Origin: Musa acuminata AAA Group
Taxonomy: Eukaryota > Streptophyta > Magnoliopsida > Zingiberales > Musaceae
NCBI RefSeq assembly: GCF_036884655.1
Contig: NC_088335.1
Location: forward strand, 45,750,501 to 45,814,500
Reading direction: 5' to 3'
Length of the DNA stretch: 64,000 nucleotides
The notes below the pieces were generated by a model that saw nothing but the letters and a program-made list of their open reading frames with translations, searched no databases and was not told where the DNA came from. Of this stretch, positions 14,380-25,409 are shown piece after piece. Each line of letters begins with the position of its first letter. The stretch's first letter is position 1. A program made the position numbers and the translations under genes.

Positions 14380-14860
14380 CAATCAACTCTACGGTGCAAA
14401 ATTTTTCCTCTCCAGCAAAAGGTGGAAAAGACAAACTTACTGTATGGAGAGAACAACTCCAGATGAGTTCTACTTTAGTTCAAATCACAAAATTCTTAAC
14501 GGACTTTTATTTATCTAAGAAAAAGAACAATTTAACCAAACTTCAAAACTTCCCAAAGGGTTACCAAGATTTTAACGATCGAAGGCACAACCCAGCAAGG
14601 ATCTATCGATCCTCCCAATTATGGCACCAAACCGGGTGCTTCTTCGGCAAAATCTACAGTCCCGAGCTAGCTGAGATGCGAGAAATCGACCCGTTGCGGT
14701 AGAAACGGAAGAAGAGACGGATGCGCGTAAGAAAGACTTCAAAAACAGGTGTTTTCGTACAGAAGGTATGAGTTTGGGAGACAAGAATTAGGGTTTCAAG
14801 TTGGGTGGAGAAAAAAGTCGGGGTTTTTTGCATAAAAGCCATTTTATTTTAGTTAATTAT
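14380..14860 (-). promoter_or_regulatory. Possible old leader/promoter of the TBP pseudogene
   Basis: Read on the minus strand, about 14850-14580 looks like a plant leader: a pyrimidine-rich run, the frequent 5'UTR string AAACCCTAATT near 14795, then a sharp change to AT-rich intron-like DNA near 14575. It is upstream of, and co-oriented with, the TBP remnants, so it may be that gene's former first exon. This is inference; no TBP N-terminal coding sequence was recognised between here and 13390. Confidence 0.3.
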
Positions 14861-14934
14861 AATTAACCCCCTTACTCATGTCGTGATGACATGACTTATA
14901 TAAAGGTCGCTTTAAATAGTCGACGACGTTAAAC

Positions 14935-15053
14935 AGTCAACCATGTGAGTTCGCTGAAACAAGTCAACCACGTGGCTACATGAAGCCTCCTTAAATAGTC
15001 AATCATACAAGTGTAAAAGGTGGACTTTACTCGTCAACAATCACAAAAGTCAA
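14935..15053. promoter_or_regulatory. Cluster of W-box-like GTCAA motifs with one G-box
   Basis: Five copies of (A/C)GTCAA, the reverse of the WRKY-binding TTGAC core, lie at 14935, 14962, 14997, 15032 and 15048 within 120 bp, with a CACGTG G-box at about 14969-14974. The spacing is irregular. The cluster sits upstream of the putative TBP-pseudogene leader and just past the 3' end of the dehydrogenase pseudogene. Motifs are seen; function is inferred. Confidence 0.4.
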
Positions 15054-15124
15054 CCGCGCAGGTAGTAAGCTGCAACACCTATTCTTCCCAAGACGGCAAA
15101 CAGCATCAGCGAACACACAATCCG

Positions 15125-15805
15125 TCAAATGTATCCACCGGCGGCGTCGGTGCAGAAGAACCCCACCACGGCGGCCACCTCCGCTGGCTGCCCCAGCCGT
15201 TCGAACGGGCTCGCCTCTGCCGCCCTCTTCACTTCTTCCTTGCTCCTTCCCACGAAAAAGAGGTCAGTGGTGGTCGGCCCCGGCGCGACGCAGTTGTCCG
15301 TGATCCCCGTCCACCGCAGCTCCTTCGCCAGTATGCTCGTCATCGCCTCTACTGCCGGTCTTTGACGCCGTGTACGCCCCGAAGCCAGGCCGCAGCGCCC
15401 CCACAAGCGACGACGGCACCGCCAGGATCCTCCCGCTTCCCCCGCGCAGCAGAGGAGAGCGCCCCGGGCATTGACGCCGAAGATGGCGTCCCAGGCCTCC
15501 ACGTCCGTGTCGGCGAGAACCGGGTACCTGGTGTAGCCGACGCTGGCGTTGGCGACAAGGATGTGCAGCGGCGTCGAAGAGCGGAGGCGTTGGCGCGGAC
15601 GGCGACGGCGCTGGGGCGGGGGGAGTTTGGGGAGGCGGAGTTGATCTGGGCGGCTTTGGACGCGTAGTTGAGGACCAGGGAGGCGAGGCGGAGACCGATG
15701 GCGCTGCCGATGCCGCGGGAGGCGCCGGTGACGATGGTCACATGGCCGGCGAGAGGGAGGGAGGCCTCGTCGGAGGCGGACGGGGTCGGGGCAATGGCTG
15801 GGATC
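15125..15805 (-). pseudogene. Broken short-chain dehydrogenase/reductase (aldehyde-reductase-like) gene
   Basis: Classical SDR of the plant NADPH-dependent aldehyde reductase-like group, read on the minus strand over three frames. Visible: the cofactor motif TGASRGIG, the NAG-like motif as LVANAS, DAIFGVNARGA, the active-site YxxxK as YTASK, AKELRWTGITDNCVAPGP, and a C-terminal FCTDAAGGYI before TGA at 15127-15125. Defects: no ATG at the expected N-terminus (ATT stands where the start is expected), a short deletion after LRLASL, a longer one after VRANASALR followed by a frameshift, frameshifts around ALLCC and after YTASK, and loss of about ten residues before the terminal GGYI. The DNA is GC-rich, unlike its surroundings. 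A retroelement starts 160 bp upstream of the former start. Assembly errors could explain single shifts but not the full set of lesions. Confidence 0.8.
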
Positions 15806-15967
15806 GTTGTGTACTCTTGGGAGCTGCCAAACACACTTTCATGGTCGACTGCTCGGAAAGTGTTATTTCCATTGACTAATAACGTCAGCGCGGTCGTCAG
15901 CAGACGAGACGGACCACTATGTATGTATGTATGTACATGTCCATACGTATGTATATATAGCATGTAT

Positions 15968-16534
15968 TGTTGGTGAACCTTTATGCCATGGTCGTGGAGT
16001 CGGCATGGCTCGGTCCGATCTCGGATGTGCAAGGTCGCCCACGCGAAGACTCGGGAAGCAAAAATGCATGTCGAGTCAGAATGAGCTATGAGTCTTGTTG
16101 TTTGATTTTTCGTTGTCAACCCCTGCACACAAGTCGAGGTTGGAAGAAGGATTTCCTGACTCAATCTCTCCGAAGCTTAAGTTTGCATTGAGTGGAATAA
16201 GAGTGAGTTGAATGTACCAAAAGTCCTCCTCCTAGTTAAAGAGAGTTAGCTTTTATAACTACGAGGATGAATCAGTCGTACAGGGTCAATTAACTGCGTC
16301 TGGCTTAAGCTTCTGTGTGAGTACCAACCGACTTGCACGGATCGGTGTCACGTGGTGTCGTCCCGAGCTTTCCAGGACGACTGTACCGTGATGATATCAT
16401 TCGTACAAAGGGGACAACAAGCGGCTGCCTGCCACTTGTGTGTTGAATGCCACATCGTACTTGAAGTTCCACGTCTGCATCATCGAGTCTTCTTGCCTGG
16501 GCCCACGTGGGCGATGCCAAAATATACCATATCA
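15968..16534 (-). repeat. Left LTR (3' LTR of the minus-oriented element)
   Basis: 567 bp, plus-strand ends TGTTGG...ATATCA. It aligns by eye along its full length with 19853-20424 with many substitutions and small indels. A TATAAAAG box lies on the minus strand at 16250-16257. The adjacent minus-strand polypurine tract marks the element's 3' end. Confidence 0.85.
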
Positions 16535-16770
16535 TTCTCTTCCCCCTAAAAAAGGCGTGCCCCAGGTTCCTCATGGTAGGGCTCGGGGCATGGCTTGGTG
16601 CCTTTTGCTAGCCGGGTTGGCTATCGTGCTAGGCCTGGTGGTTCAGTCGTCGATTGATCGTGAGCTTCTATTCGGGAGATGGACTGGTCGAGCGACATAA
16701 CTTAGGGACTTACTGGCCGAGCAACCCTACTTGAGCTCTAGACTGGTCGAGCTACATTGCTTGGGCACAA

Positions 16771-17455
16771 GAGTGGCCATGATGTGGCTTGGACATTGGA
16801 CTGGCCGCGAGGGGTGGCTCGAGCATCGAATTGGCCATGAGGCATGGTTCGGGCATTGGACTGGCCGCGTGAGGTGGCTCAGGCATCGAATTGGCTGTGA
16901 GGCGTGGTTCGGGCATTGGACTAGCCGCGAGAGGTGGCTAAGGCATCGAATTGGCCGTGAGGCGTGGTTCGGGCATTGGACTGGCCGCGAGGCGTGGCTT
17001 GGGCATTTGATTGGTCGTGAGGCGTGGCTTGGGTATTGGACTAGCCGAGACGTGACTTGGATATTGGATTAACCATGAAGCATGGCTCGGGCATTGGACT
17101 AGCTGAGACATGACTTACACATTAGACAGGTCAAGACATAACTCAGGCGCTGGACTGGCCGAGATACATTGCTTGGGCACAAGATTGACCGAGACGTAAC
17201 TCGGACATTGGACTGACCGTGAGGGGTGGCTCAGGCATTGAACTGGCTGTGAGGCGTGGTTTGGGTATTGGATTGGCCGCAAGGTAAGGCTCGAGCATTG
17301 GACTGGCCGAGCATGACTCGAACATTGGACTGGCCACGGGGCATGGCTCGAGCATTAGATTGGCCATGAAGCATAGCTTGGGTATTTGATTGGCTACGAG
17401 GCATTGCTTAGGCATTGGACTGGCCATGAGGCGAGGCTCAGGCATTGGCCTGGTC
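16771..17455. repeat. Tandem array, 60-bp unit made of two 30-bp halves
   Basis: Within the LTR element. From about 16796 to 17035 the period is exactly 60 bp over four units, each composed of two related 30-bp halves around GGGCATTGGACTGGCCGCG and AGCATCGAATTGGCC. Diverged 30-bp units continue to about 17455. Because 60 and 30 are multiples of 3 it produces repetitive open frames on both strands; neither looks like a real protein. Confidence 0.85.
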
Positions 17456-18485
17456 GAGCAATACTACTTGGGCTCATGTTTGGCCGAGCAGTTGCTCGGT
17501 CATTAAATGAACTGAGCAGCAACTGATTGCACATGGTTGGCTGAGCAACATTGCTCGTGCACTAGGAACTGGACTAGCCAAGCAACGTAGCTCAAGTATT
17601 GGCTTCGCCGAGCAACACTACTCTGGCCCATATTTGGCCGAGCAACTGCTCGGACATTGACTGAACAGAGCAGTGACTTATTGCACATGATTGGTCGAGC
17701 CACACCACTCAGGTACTAGGGATTGGATGGCTAAGCAATGTAGCTTGAGCATTGGCTTGGCCGAGCAACACTACTTGGGCCCATGTTTGCCTGAGCAGTT
17801 GCTCGAACATTAAATGAATAGAGCAATGACTGATTGTACATGACTAGCCGAGCAACACTGCTCGGGCACTAAGGACTGGATTGGCTGAGCAACGTAGCTC
17901 GAGCATTGGCTTGGCTGAGTAAAACTACTTGGGCCCATGTTTGGCCGAGCAGTTACTTGGTCATTGACTGAATTGAGCAGTGATTGATTGCACATGACTG
18001 ATCGAGTGACACTGCTCAGGCACTAGGGACTGGATTGGCTGAGCAATATAGCTCAAGTATTGGCTTGGCCGAGCAACACTACTCGAGCCCATGTTTGGCT
18101 AAGCAGTTGCTCGAACATTGACTAAACTGAGCAACGACTAATTGCACATGACTAGCTAAGCCACACAGCTCGGGCACTGGGGATTGGATGGCTGAGCAAC
18201 AGAACTTGAGCATTGGCTTGGCCGAGCAATACTACTTAGGCCCATGTTTAGCTAAGCAGTTGTTTGGACATTGAATGAACGAAGCAGCGACTGATTGTAC
18301 ATGATTGGTCAAGCAACACTGCTCGGCCACTGGGAACTAGATTGGCTGAGCAACATAGCTCGAGTGATGGCTTAGCCGAGCAACACTACTTGGCCCCATG
18401 TTTTGCCGAGCACCTGCTCGGACATTGACTGAACTGAGCAGTGACTAATTACACATGACTGGCCAAGCCACATTGCTCGAGCCTA
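17456..18485. repeat. Tandem array, about 154-bp unit, 6-7 copies
   Basis: The marker GGCCCATGTTT recurs at about 17471, 17626, 17778, 17932, 18086, 18239 and 18392, spacing 152-155 bp. Each unit also contains GCCGAGCAACACTACT, GAGCAGTGACTGATTG and a GCACTAGGGACTGGATTGG block, built on the same TGGCCGAGC theme as the 60-bp array. It lies between gag and the polypurine tract. Confidence 0.88.
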
Positions 18486-18559
18486 GATTTATAACTCAAG
18501 CAAATGCTCTGCTGAAGTGAGCCACTTTTTTTTTTTTCTTTTTTGATCTGCATACCCTG

Positions 18560-19850
18560 AGCTCATCTATTTTCGACCTCGACATGGCGGGCCTTCTTTC
18601 CCGATCTGCTCACATAGGTAGCTCCTAGCGAGGCCTCTTATGTGACTCTTCGCTCTTTCTTGTCACCAGTGCCTCAGCAACAACATATTGGTTGGCTCGC
18701 TAGAGCATCTCGGGAATGGTCGTCGGTGGTCTCTCGACTAGCGATCAAAAGAAACTTGAAGGTCGTTGGCCCGTCAAGAACACCTACATAACCAAAGAGG
18801 TGTGGGCATTTGGAACCCCTCGGATCTCGGTAGCAAAGCGGGTGACGAAGAAGGAGAGGGATTCATCCTCCTTTTGCCTTAGCCCGAGGAGCATGGTCGC
18901 GGATGGTTTAGGTCACGCACTAGCTAAGAAGTGAAGCTCGAGTTCCTTTGCAAGCTGATCAAAAGACGAGACCGAGGACAACCTTAATCAACTATACTAT
19001 ATCCAAGCTAGGCCTTAGAGGGTGGTAGGAAATACTCGACACATCAAAGTATCGGAAGCACCGTATAGGACCATATAGGCCCAAAAGGTGGCAACGTGCT
19101 CTGCTGGATCAGAGCCACCATCATATGCCTCCAGCACCAGGAGGTGAAAGTTGAGGGGGATAGGCTTGTCCTAAATTTCTTGGATAAATGGGGACCCAAC
19201 TAATGTACGTTCCCCGAGCTCCTCGGATTTATGAAATTCCCTTTGAACCTTGTCTAGGCATCGATTCACCAGCCGCAATTGGGCCTAAAATGATTTGTTC
19301 ATGGAGTCAGACGATAGGGTGTTGGCTTCGAGGAAGGTCGAGGCAATGAGTATGGGCACAGGGATGTTGCGCTTGTCGTTGGCCTTAGGTGTCTCAATTG
19401 CTCCCCGGTTAGGGAGTGGGCATTTGAAGTTTGAGGTGGCTGGTCGACTAGGGTGGCATTGCGAGGTGTAAGGATGAGCGTAGGTTAGATCATGGGCAAC
19501 AACTGTGGGGGGAGAACCATCTGCTAAGATAACTGGGGTATGGGGGGTGTGATGGTTTGCATCATCCCATCTAACGCTTGCACCTAGTGGGTAAGGTTGA
19601 GGAACTCCTTGGCTGAGATAGCAGGCTGCCTCATGATGGTCTCAGGAGGCAACATCCTGGGATAATTGAATAGCCGCCAATAGCAGCTCAGGGTCGCAGC
19701 CAAGGTATTCCCTTCTAGGCTCAAAGGAAGTGGGAGTTGCCTCCAAACCCGAAGGTCGGGTGAGTCAAGGGTGGCTCTTCTCTAGGGCACTCTCCCGAGT
19801 TGCTCGGTTGGGGGCACTTTAGCAACATCAGGCCCTCCTTCTAGCACCAA
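18560..19850 (-). pseudogene. Retrotransposon Gag remnant
   Basis: On the minus strand the gypsy-type gag domain is readable despite several stops: SPFIQEI and [11 protein letters not shown], then [65 protein letters not shown], and finally ERPPTTIPEML with NQYVVAEALVTRK. The structural Gag protein packages element RNA; this copy is interrupted and cannot be translated whole. Confidence 0.8.
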
Positions 19851-19852
19851 AA

Positions 19853-20424
19853 TGTTAGTGAACCTTTACGTCGTTGCCAAGGAGTCAGCACGACTTGGTC
19901 CAATTCCGGATGTGCAAGGTCATCCACGCGGAGACTCGAGAAGAGGAAATGCGCGTCGAGTCGGGTTGAGCTATGAGTATTATTGTTTGCTTCTTCGTTG
20001 CCAGCCCCTACACACAGGTCGAGGTTGGGAGGAGAATTTCTCGACTCGATCCTTCCGAAGCTTAAGTTAGAATTGAGTGAAGTAAGAGTAAGTTGAATGT
20101 GCGAAAATTCCTCCCGGTTAAATAGGGTTAGCTTTTATACCTCCAATAATGAATCAGTCATACGGGGTCAATTAATTACGGTTGGCTCCTCGGGTAGTCG
20201 GCTTAAGCTTCTGTCAAGCGTCGACCGACCTGCACGGATTGGTGCCGCGCGGTACCGTCCCAAGCTTTATAGGATGGTTGTACCATGATGATGTCATTCG
20301 TACGGAGGGGGCGACAAGCAGCTACCCGCCATGTGTGTGTTGCTCGCCACATCGTACTTGAAGTTTCACGTCTGCATCATCGTATCTGTTGCATGGGTCC
20401 ATGTGGGCGATACGAAAATATGCA
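19853..20424 (-). repeat. Right LTR (5' LTR of the minus-oriented element)
   Basis: Partner of the left LTR, starting TGTTAGTGAACC. Its outer end is blurred; 20424 and 20440 are both possible because the flank has diverged. The minus-strand TATA box is at 20132-20139. It contains about 20 bp around 20185 that the left copy lacks. Confidence 0.8.
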
Positions 20425-21095
20425 CATATGTGACAGGGCATATTTTCTCTCTCAAACTCTTCTAAAGTTCATAAAATATCAATACTAGACTCTGAACTAT
20501 CTTGTCTCTCAAACTCAAAGGGAATACTGTTGTGAGGATATCAAACTTCCCCAGTGTTTCTTAGATTTGCAGGCTCCATTATGATATTTATGTAAATGTA
20601 TTTCAGTTCAATTTTAAGTTGAAGAAATAGATTACTGAAGTGTAGTACAGTAATCAGTTCAATTTTCTCATGAGATGTCTTTATCTGTAGAAATGACATC
20701 TGAGAACAAATTGCTTGTGAGGAATTCCAAAATAGACTTAAAGAGGAACTTTTAGGCAGGCCTTTGTGGATCAGCACATAGCAGATGTGATTTGCAACCT
20801 CAAGATGACATGGATTTGTCACAACTAAAGCCAACATGAGCATGTGATGTAGCTTTTGGTTTTGGAAAGCCAGGCAATGTGTCATGTTGTGAACAGTCAT
20901 TTTTGTTGTCATGCCACACAACAAGATCTATTAATTCTCTGCTCCTCAGTAGCAGAAACACTAATTATGAGTAATAACAGCTCTGTGATTTGATTGCCAA
21001 TATCATCTGAACTTTATTAAATGGATCTGACAAATGATATTATCTCAGAATCTTATCATACAAGTGATTCAGCTAAGAAAAATGAACAAATCACT
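20425..21095. other. Intergenic, 3' flank of the glucanase gene
   Basis: Between the right LTR and the stop codon of the minus-strand glucanase. AT-rich, with the glucanase 3' untranslated region presumably at its right end. No other gene or RNA recognised. Confidence 0.45.
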
Positions 21096-24000
21096 CTAGA
21101 AGAACAAAAGTGCAAGGACTGATACAAACACCATCAGCAATGGCGAGCAAGCTGAAGCAGATGAAACAATCTGGATGGTGAAGTTGCAGTCAGCTGTTGA
21201 GGGGTTCTGTGTCGTCTCCACAGCAAGTCCTTGAAAGAAGCAGCTTTGGGTCATTTGGTTCTGAACCTGGAAGTACATGTTGAAGGCAAAAGATGTATTC
21301 CCATTGGCATCCAAGCCATTGCAAGTAGACCCATATCCAAGTGCAGTGCAATCTGATCTTGAGCATGCATAGTTGATGTTGTCCCCCAGCTTGCTCATGT
21401 CACCACCACCATTTGGGTTGAACACACACCACTTCTGAGGCAGGTATTGCACCCCCTTTGCAGCCACAGGCATCATGTTCTGTCCCTGCCCAGAAGGATC
21501 CAGTGCGTACTTTGGCTGCCCGTCATACTTAAAGATCCCCCAGTGGCGTTCAAAGTTCCCCGGGTCAATGCTTTTGGCATCTTCATCGATCAAGCTGAAC
21601 ATGTACACTTCAATGTACTGGTTGGGACGGAGAGGTGTCCCTTGATTCACTGTTAAACGCCTCAGCAGGCCATTGTAGAACCTCTGAGCATAGGAGACCT
21701 TGGCATTTATGTCACCATCGGTAGGCCAGCCAACCTCTCCAACAATGATCGGCAAATTGCCCAGGCCAACTGCATTCAGAGCTGAGACCAGCGTATCGAA
21801 GTTGGCATCAAACACATTAGTGTACTGAATTCCATTGTCCACGACAGGAGTGGATGTGCCATCAAAGAAAGCATAGTCCACAGGGAAGTTGGGATTATCA
21901 TATAAGCTCAGGAATGGGTATATGTTGACGGTGAAGGGCGCGCCGCTCTGGTTGAGGAACATGACAATCTCAGTCATGAGGTCGTTGATGTCAGCTCTGA
22001 ATCTCCCAGCTGAGGGGACAGGATTGCTAACAGGTGAGTTGTAGACATCAGCATTGAGAGGCACCGTGGCCTTAATCGTGTCGCCGATTCCTGCATTGTT
22101 GAGAGCAGTTTGGACGTTCTGAAGGGCCGGCAATGTCAAGTTCAAGAATGAGCCATTGTAGGTTGTGAGGAAGGGCTCATTACCAACTGCTACATATCTG
22201 AAAGAGAGAAAGAAACAGCAAGGTTTTACTTTGTGCTTCACTGTTGTTACTGAAAACCACAGATTAATGTACCAAATATGCGTGCATATCTTAGTTTGCA
22301 ATTTCCATTATTGTGATGGTGAATAACACAAAAAAATTAATCCTCATAAGGCCATAGACAATGGATTTACATAAATCACCATAGAGAAAAGTAGCGATCA
22401 GATGTTACGCAATCCACGTCTGTTGCAAATGGACTCCTAAGATGCTGTTTCAAGTGAGGAAAGTAAAAGCAGATCAAAGTCTCATATGAGATAAGGACAA
22501 ACACTTGCTCATGCTTCTTGCAAGTAGATGGCAGCAGTGTCCATTGTAGAAAGTTACTTGCAGCAATGTCTAAAACACAAGAATCCAAGTCATCAAAAAA
22601 ATATCAAAGAAAATGTCACATAAGAATGTTTCTTTTAAATGTTTTTATTGCAAGAAATCACATGTTCCATCATCACCATTACTTTCATTATTTGGATTAG
22701 TATCTGCATGTTTTGTGCTTAACCTGTTTATCCATGAAACCCCAAACAATGTGGACTTGAGATTCATAGAAGCAGTAGTCCAAATTCACAAGTTTCTTTC
22801 AATTAAGAGTGTTTCTTTCAAATCTTTCCATAGCAAAAAAACATCATGTTACATCATCGCCGTTTCTCATACATAAATTGAATTAGGAGCTGCAATTTGT
22901 TGCGCCGAAACTGTTTACACTTGAACTCCATGGACGATGCAGATTTTAGGTTCCTAGAAGCAGTAGTCCAATTTCTTCATTCATAAGTTTGCTCCAAAAG
23001 CTAGTTCTCGTGATAACTATTCATTCAATATCGATCAAGCCTTAGAAAGAACACACCTTTCAACTAAGACTTCAATACTGCTCTCTCTATTTCTCAGCAC
23101 AAATTCCTAAATGGAGAAGAGGATATCCAATTATGAACATTGTGCACCATGTTCTCCTTCATTAGGAAGCAGAACTATAGGCTCCGTGCAAAAGTGTCTT
23201 AAGTAGATCCTTCATTGTCTCCCATCCAAAACTCAATATCAATTGGGTAAAGAAAAGCTAGGTTCCAGCTTCTTATACAACTAGTGACACATGTATATGA
23301 ATCGATGAAGAAACATTGTTAGAATATCAACATCACAAATCATGTAGAACTCATCAAAAGATACTAAGTTTATGAGAGGCAGAAAAGTGGATGTGCAACT
23401 GATTGCTAGCTGAAATTTGAAGATTGTGCAGGAAATAAATACTTGGCCACAAAAAGGATTGTTCTTGCCAAACATAAACTACCGAAAAAGTAGTATTAAT
23501 GGAAACCTGAAGCTTTTCGGTTAATGAAGATGAACCTCCAATATACAGTAAAATTTCCAAATGCACTTAGGTTTAAAACTTCCCTTCAGAGAGATAAAAG
23601 GAACCCAGTAAATTAATACCACAGTAGAACTGAAGCAATCAATGAGAGGAAATTGATGCCAAACAACCCATATCATCCAAGATGCTGAAATCACTCGGCA
23701 CACAGATAAAAATGACATGTTTCTGAATCTAAACCTTGAGAAAAGGAAAGACGGAGAAATCATGAAACATTTTTTAGCATCCAAATCAGGTTGTCGAGTT
23801 CATACTCACTTGATGTTCACTCCTCCCTGGAAATTGTATCGAGTGACATTCTGATTCACCCACTTCTTGGCTGTCTCATAATCGATCATGTATCCAAGCA
23901 TATTGTTTGGAATGGCTACCATCACCTCGATCCCAGAACCAGCCAGCGCGTTCATGGTGGCAGCATCAGCATCAAAAATCTTAACCTTCCTGATCCCATT

Positions 24001-24138
24001 ATCCTTCAAGAGCTGCACGACGATCTTTGGCGGCAGCGGGTGTGTCGCCATCGTCCCCCAGTTCACTCCAAGGCCATCAGCCCAAGAACAACATATTCCA
24101 ACAACGATGAGACATATGGAGATCTGGTAAGCTGACAT
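21096..24138 (-). CDS. Glucan endo-1,3-beta-glucosidase, GH17 with X8 domain, GPI-anchored
   Basis: Hydrolyses beta-1,3-glucan (callose) at the cell surface or plasmodesmata. Exons 24138-23810 and 22197-21096 with one 1.6-kb GT-AG intron (phase 2, inside [12 protein letters not shown]) encode 476 residues. Residues 1-21 form a signal peptide; the GH17 domain starts at [15 protein letters not shown]. The acid/base Glu is E117 in GNEP and the nucleophile is E264 in VGEVGWPT. An X8/CBM43 module (about 366-450) begins KWCVFNP and has its expected cysteines. A C-terminal [10 protein letters not shown] followed by a hydrophobic tail ending LALLFF is a GPI signal. It most resembles the group annotated as glucan endo-1,3-beta-glucosidase 8. 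The start is the first ATG; codons further upstream in frame are not ATG. Confidence 0.94.
22616..22980. repeat. Tandem duplication, about 188-bp unit, in the glucanase intron
   Basis: Two diverged copies, about 22616-22800 and 22804-22985. Each starts AAGARTGTTTCTTT and ends GAAGCAGTAGTCCAA followed by a T-rich stretch. It is older than the kinase-intron duplication, to judge by its divergence. Confidence 0.7.
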
Positions 24139-25405
24139 ACTTTTTCTCACAGAGAAATCTCCAAACACAAGATAAGCTGGAGCCGAGGCTTCTATTGGAA
24201 TGAGTTGGTTAGAGTAACTTTATTCAAGAAAGACATCCAACTAAGAAACACAACGGATGGATGTTTGGGATGATGATAGGAATTGGCGTAGTGGGTAGAA
24301 CTGAGAAGGATACTGTCGACAACCTTGTCTTGTGTTCTTTTATTATGATGAAGACAAGGACAGGGACGGAGATAAGCTAAGATAAGAACCGACCAAGAAC
24401 CACAGGAGAGAAAAGAGAAAAGGAGGAGCCAACTTTATCCTCACATAAACCACAGAATCACCACGGCAAATGTCCTGAAAGTGATTGAATTCCCAAGAAG
24501 GCAACTTCTAGCGACGGAAAACAGAGGAGAAGGAAGGCAAGTGACCAGAAAACTCAACTAAAGGTGACGAATTTGAGCAATCTTTCGCCACCAGAGCTCT
24601 GCGTTCTCCACAAACTAGTCGAAATCAGCGGCGCGAGATGAAGAAGAGAAGCCAAAACGCTGCCTTTGGATCCAAGAAGGAAACTTTGCAGCCGAGTCTT
24701 GTCGAGTGCAAGAAGACGCGAGCAATAGCTTCAAATGATCCAACTTTTGGTAATGAATTGTTGGATAGAGAGAAAGTGCTCAAAAAGAACTGTAGAATCC
24801 AATTAAAACAACGTACCAAAAACTTATTATAAATCTTTTTAATCGGGGAGAATATGACGTACCAAAAACTGGAAGGGTGAACAGCTCTGTAAGCATTAAA
24901 CAAAGGAAAAGGTGGAAGCTTTCGAGAGGCGCTTGAGGCGATTCCCACTGCCCAAAAGGGGTCGAAAAGTTTCAGCTTTTGACGTTCTCCTTTTCCCCTC
25001 GCTCGATTCGCGGAGTGATCAGATCGAGAGCGCGACTCTTTGAGGGCATTAAAGTCATTCCAATTCGCCGGCAATCTACTGTGACAGCACAACAGGTCGG
25101 CTTCTGACCACGAGCTGACATGGCGCAGTGTCCGGATCCATCGTCAGCCCACGTTGCGGCGGATAACGGAGTTGACCGTCGCGGTAGCTCCGTAACATTG
25201 AAGGGCGTCTTTGTAAATACGGGAAGGTTTGGTGTCGGCTGCATGTGGATTTGGGGGCGACGTGGACGGCAGCGATGCGATGGACGGCAGCCGACATATC
25301 CGAAAGTATCGGCCGATACGGCTGCTTGCTTTTACCGAGATAACGGGCAGAGGAGAGTTACATATGATGGCATTAGATGGGGGTTTTTAGGATTTTTGAG
25401 AAGGG
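24139..25405. other. Glucanase upstream region and unassigned GC-richer DNA
   Basis: 24139-24600 is the upstream flank of the minus-strand glucanase. 24600-25400 is less AT-rich and contains overlapping open frames of up to 155 codons on the minus strand, but I recognise no domain in any of them. No convincing gene. Confidence 0.4.
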
Positions 25406-25409
25406 AAGT

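Larger units (their letters stand above)
15968..20424 (-). mobile_element. LTR retrotransposon (Ty3/gypsy-type gag), non-autonomous, decayed
   Basis: Two direct LTRs (15968-16534 and about 19853-20424) both start TGTTRGTGAACC on the plus strand and are clearly similar though diverged. Orientation is minus: each LTR has a TATAAAAG box on that strand (16250-16257; 20132-20139), gag remnants read minus, a polypurine tract (AGGGGGAAGAGAA) abuts the left LTR at about 16535-16550, and TTTTGGTGCTAGAAGGAGGG follows the right LTR where the primer-binding site should be. The interior holds a gag remnant (about 18560-19850) and two tandem arrays (about 16770-18480). No protease, reverse transcriptase, RNase H or integrase motif was recognised. 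No convincing target-site duplication remains. It inserted upstream of the dehydrogenase pseudogene. Confidence 0.85.

Noticed and set aside
15020..15667. 215-codon plus-strand frame
   Set aside because: It is the antisense of the GC-rich dehydrogenase pseudogene, whose motifs are on the minus strand.
16731..17072. Plus-strand frame with a 20-residue Trp/His/Gly repeat (GHWTGREAWL)
   Set aside because: A by-product of the 60-bp tandem array (divisible by 3); the host element is transcribed from the other strand.
17143..17445. Minus-strand frame with a 10-residue Met/Pro repeat
   Set aside because: Same cause; repeat DNA without stop codons, no start or family support.
24625..25092. 155-codon minus-strand frame
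   Set aside because: No domain recognised, and overlapping frames on both strands suggest chance openness in DNA with more GC.
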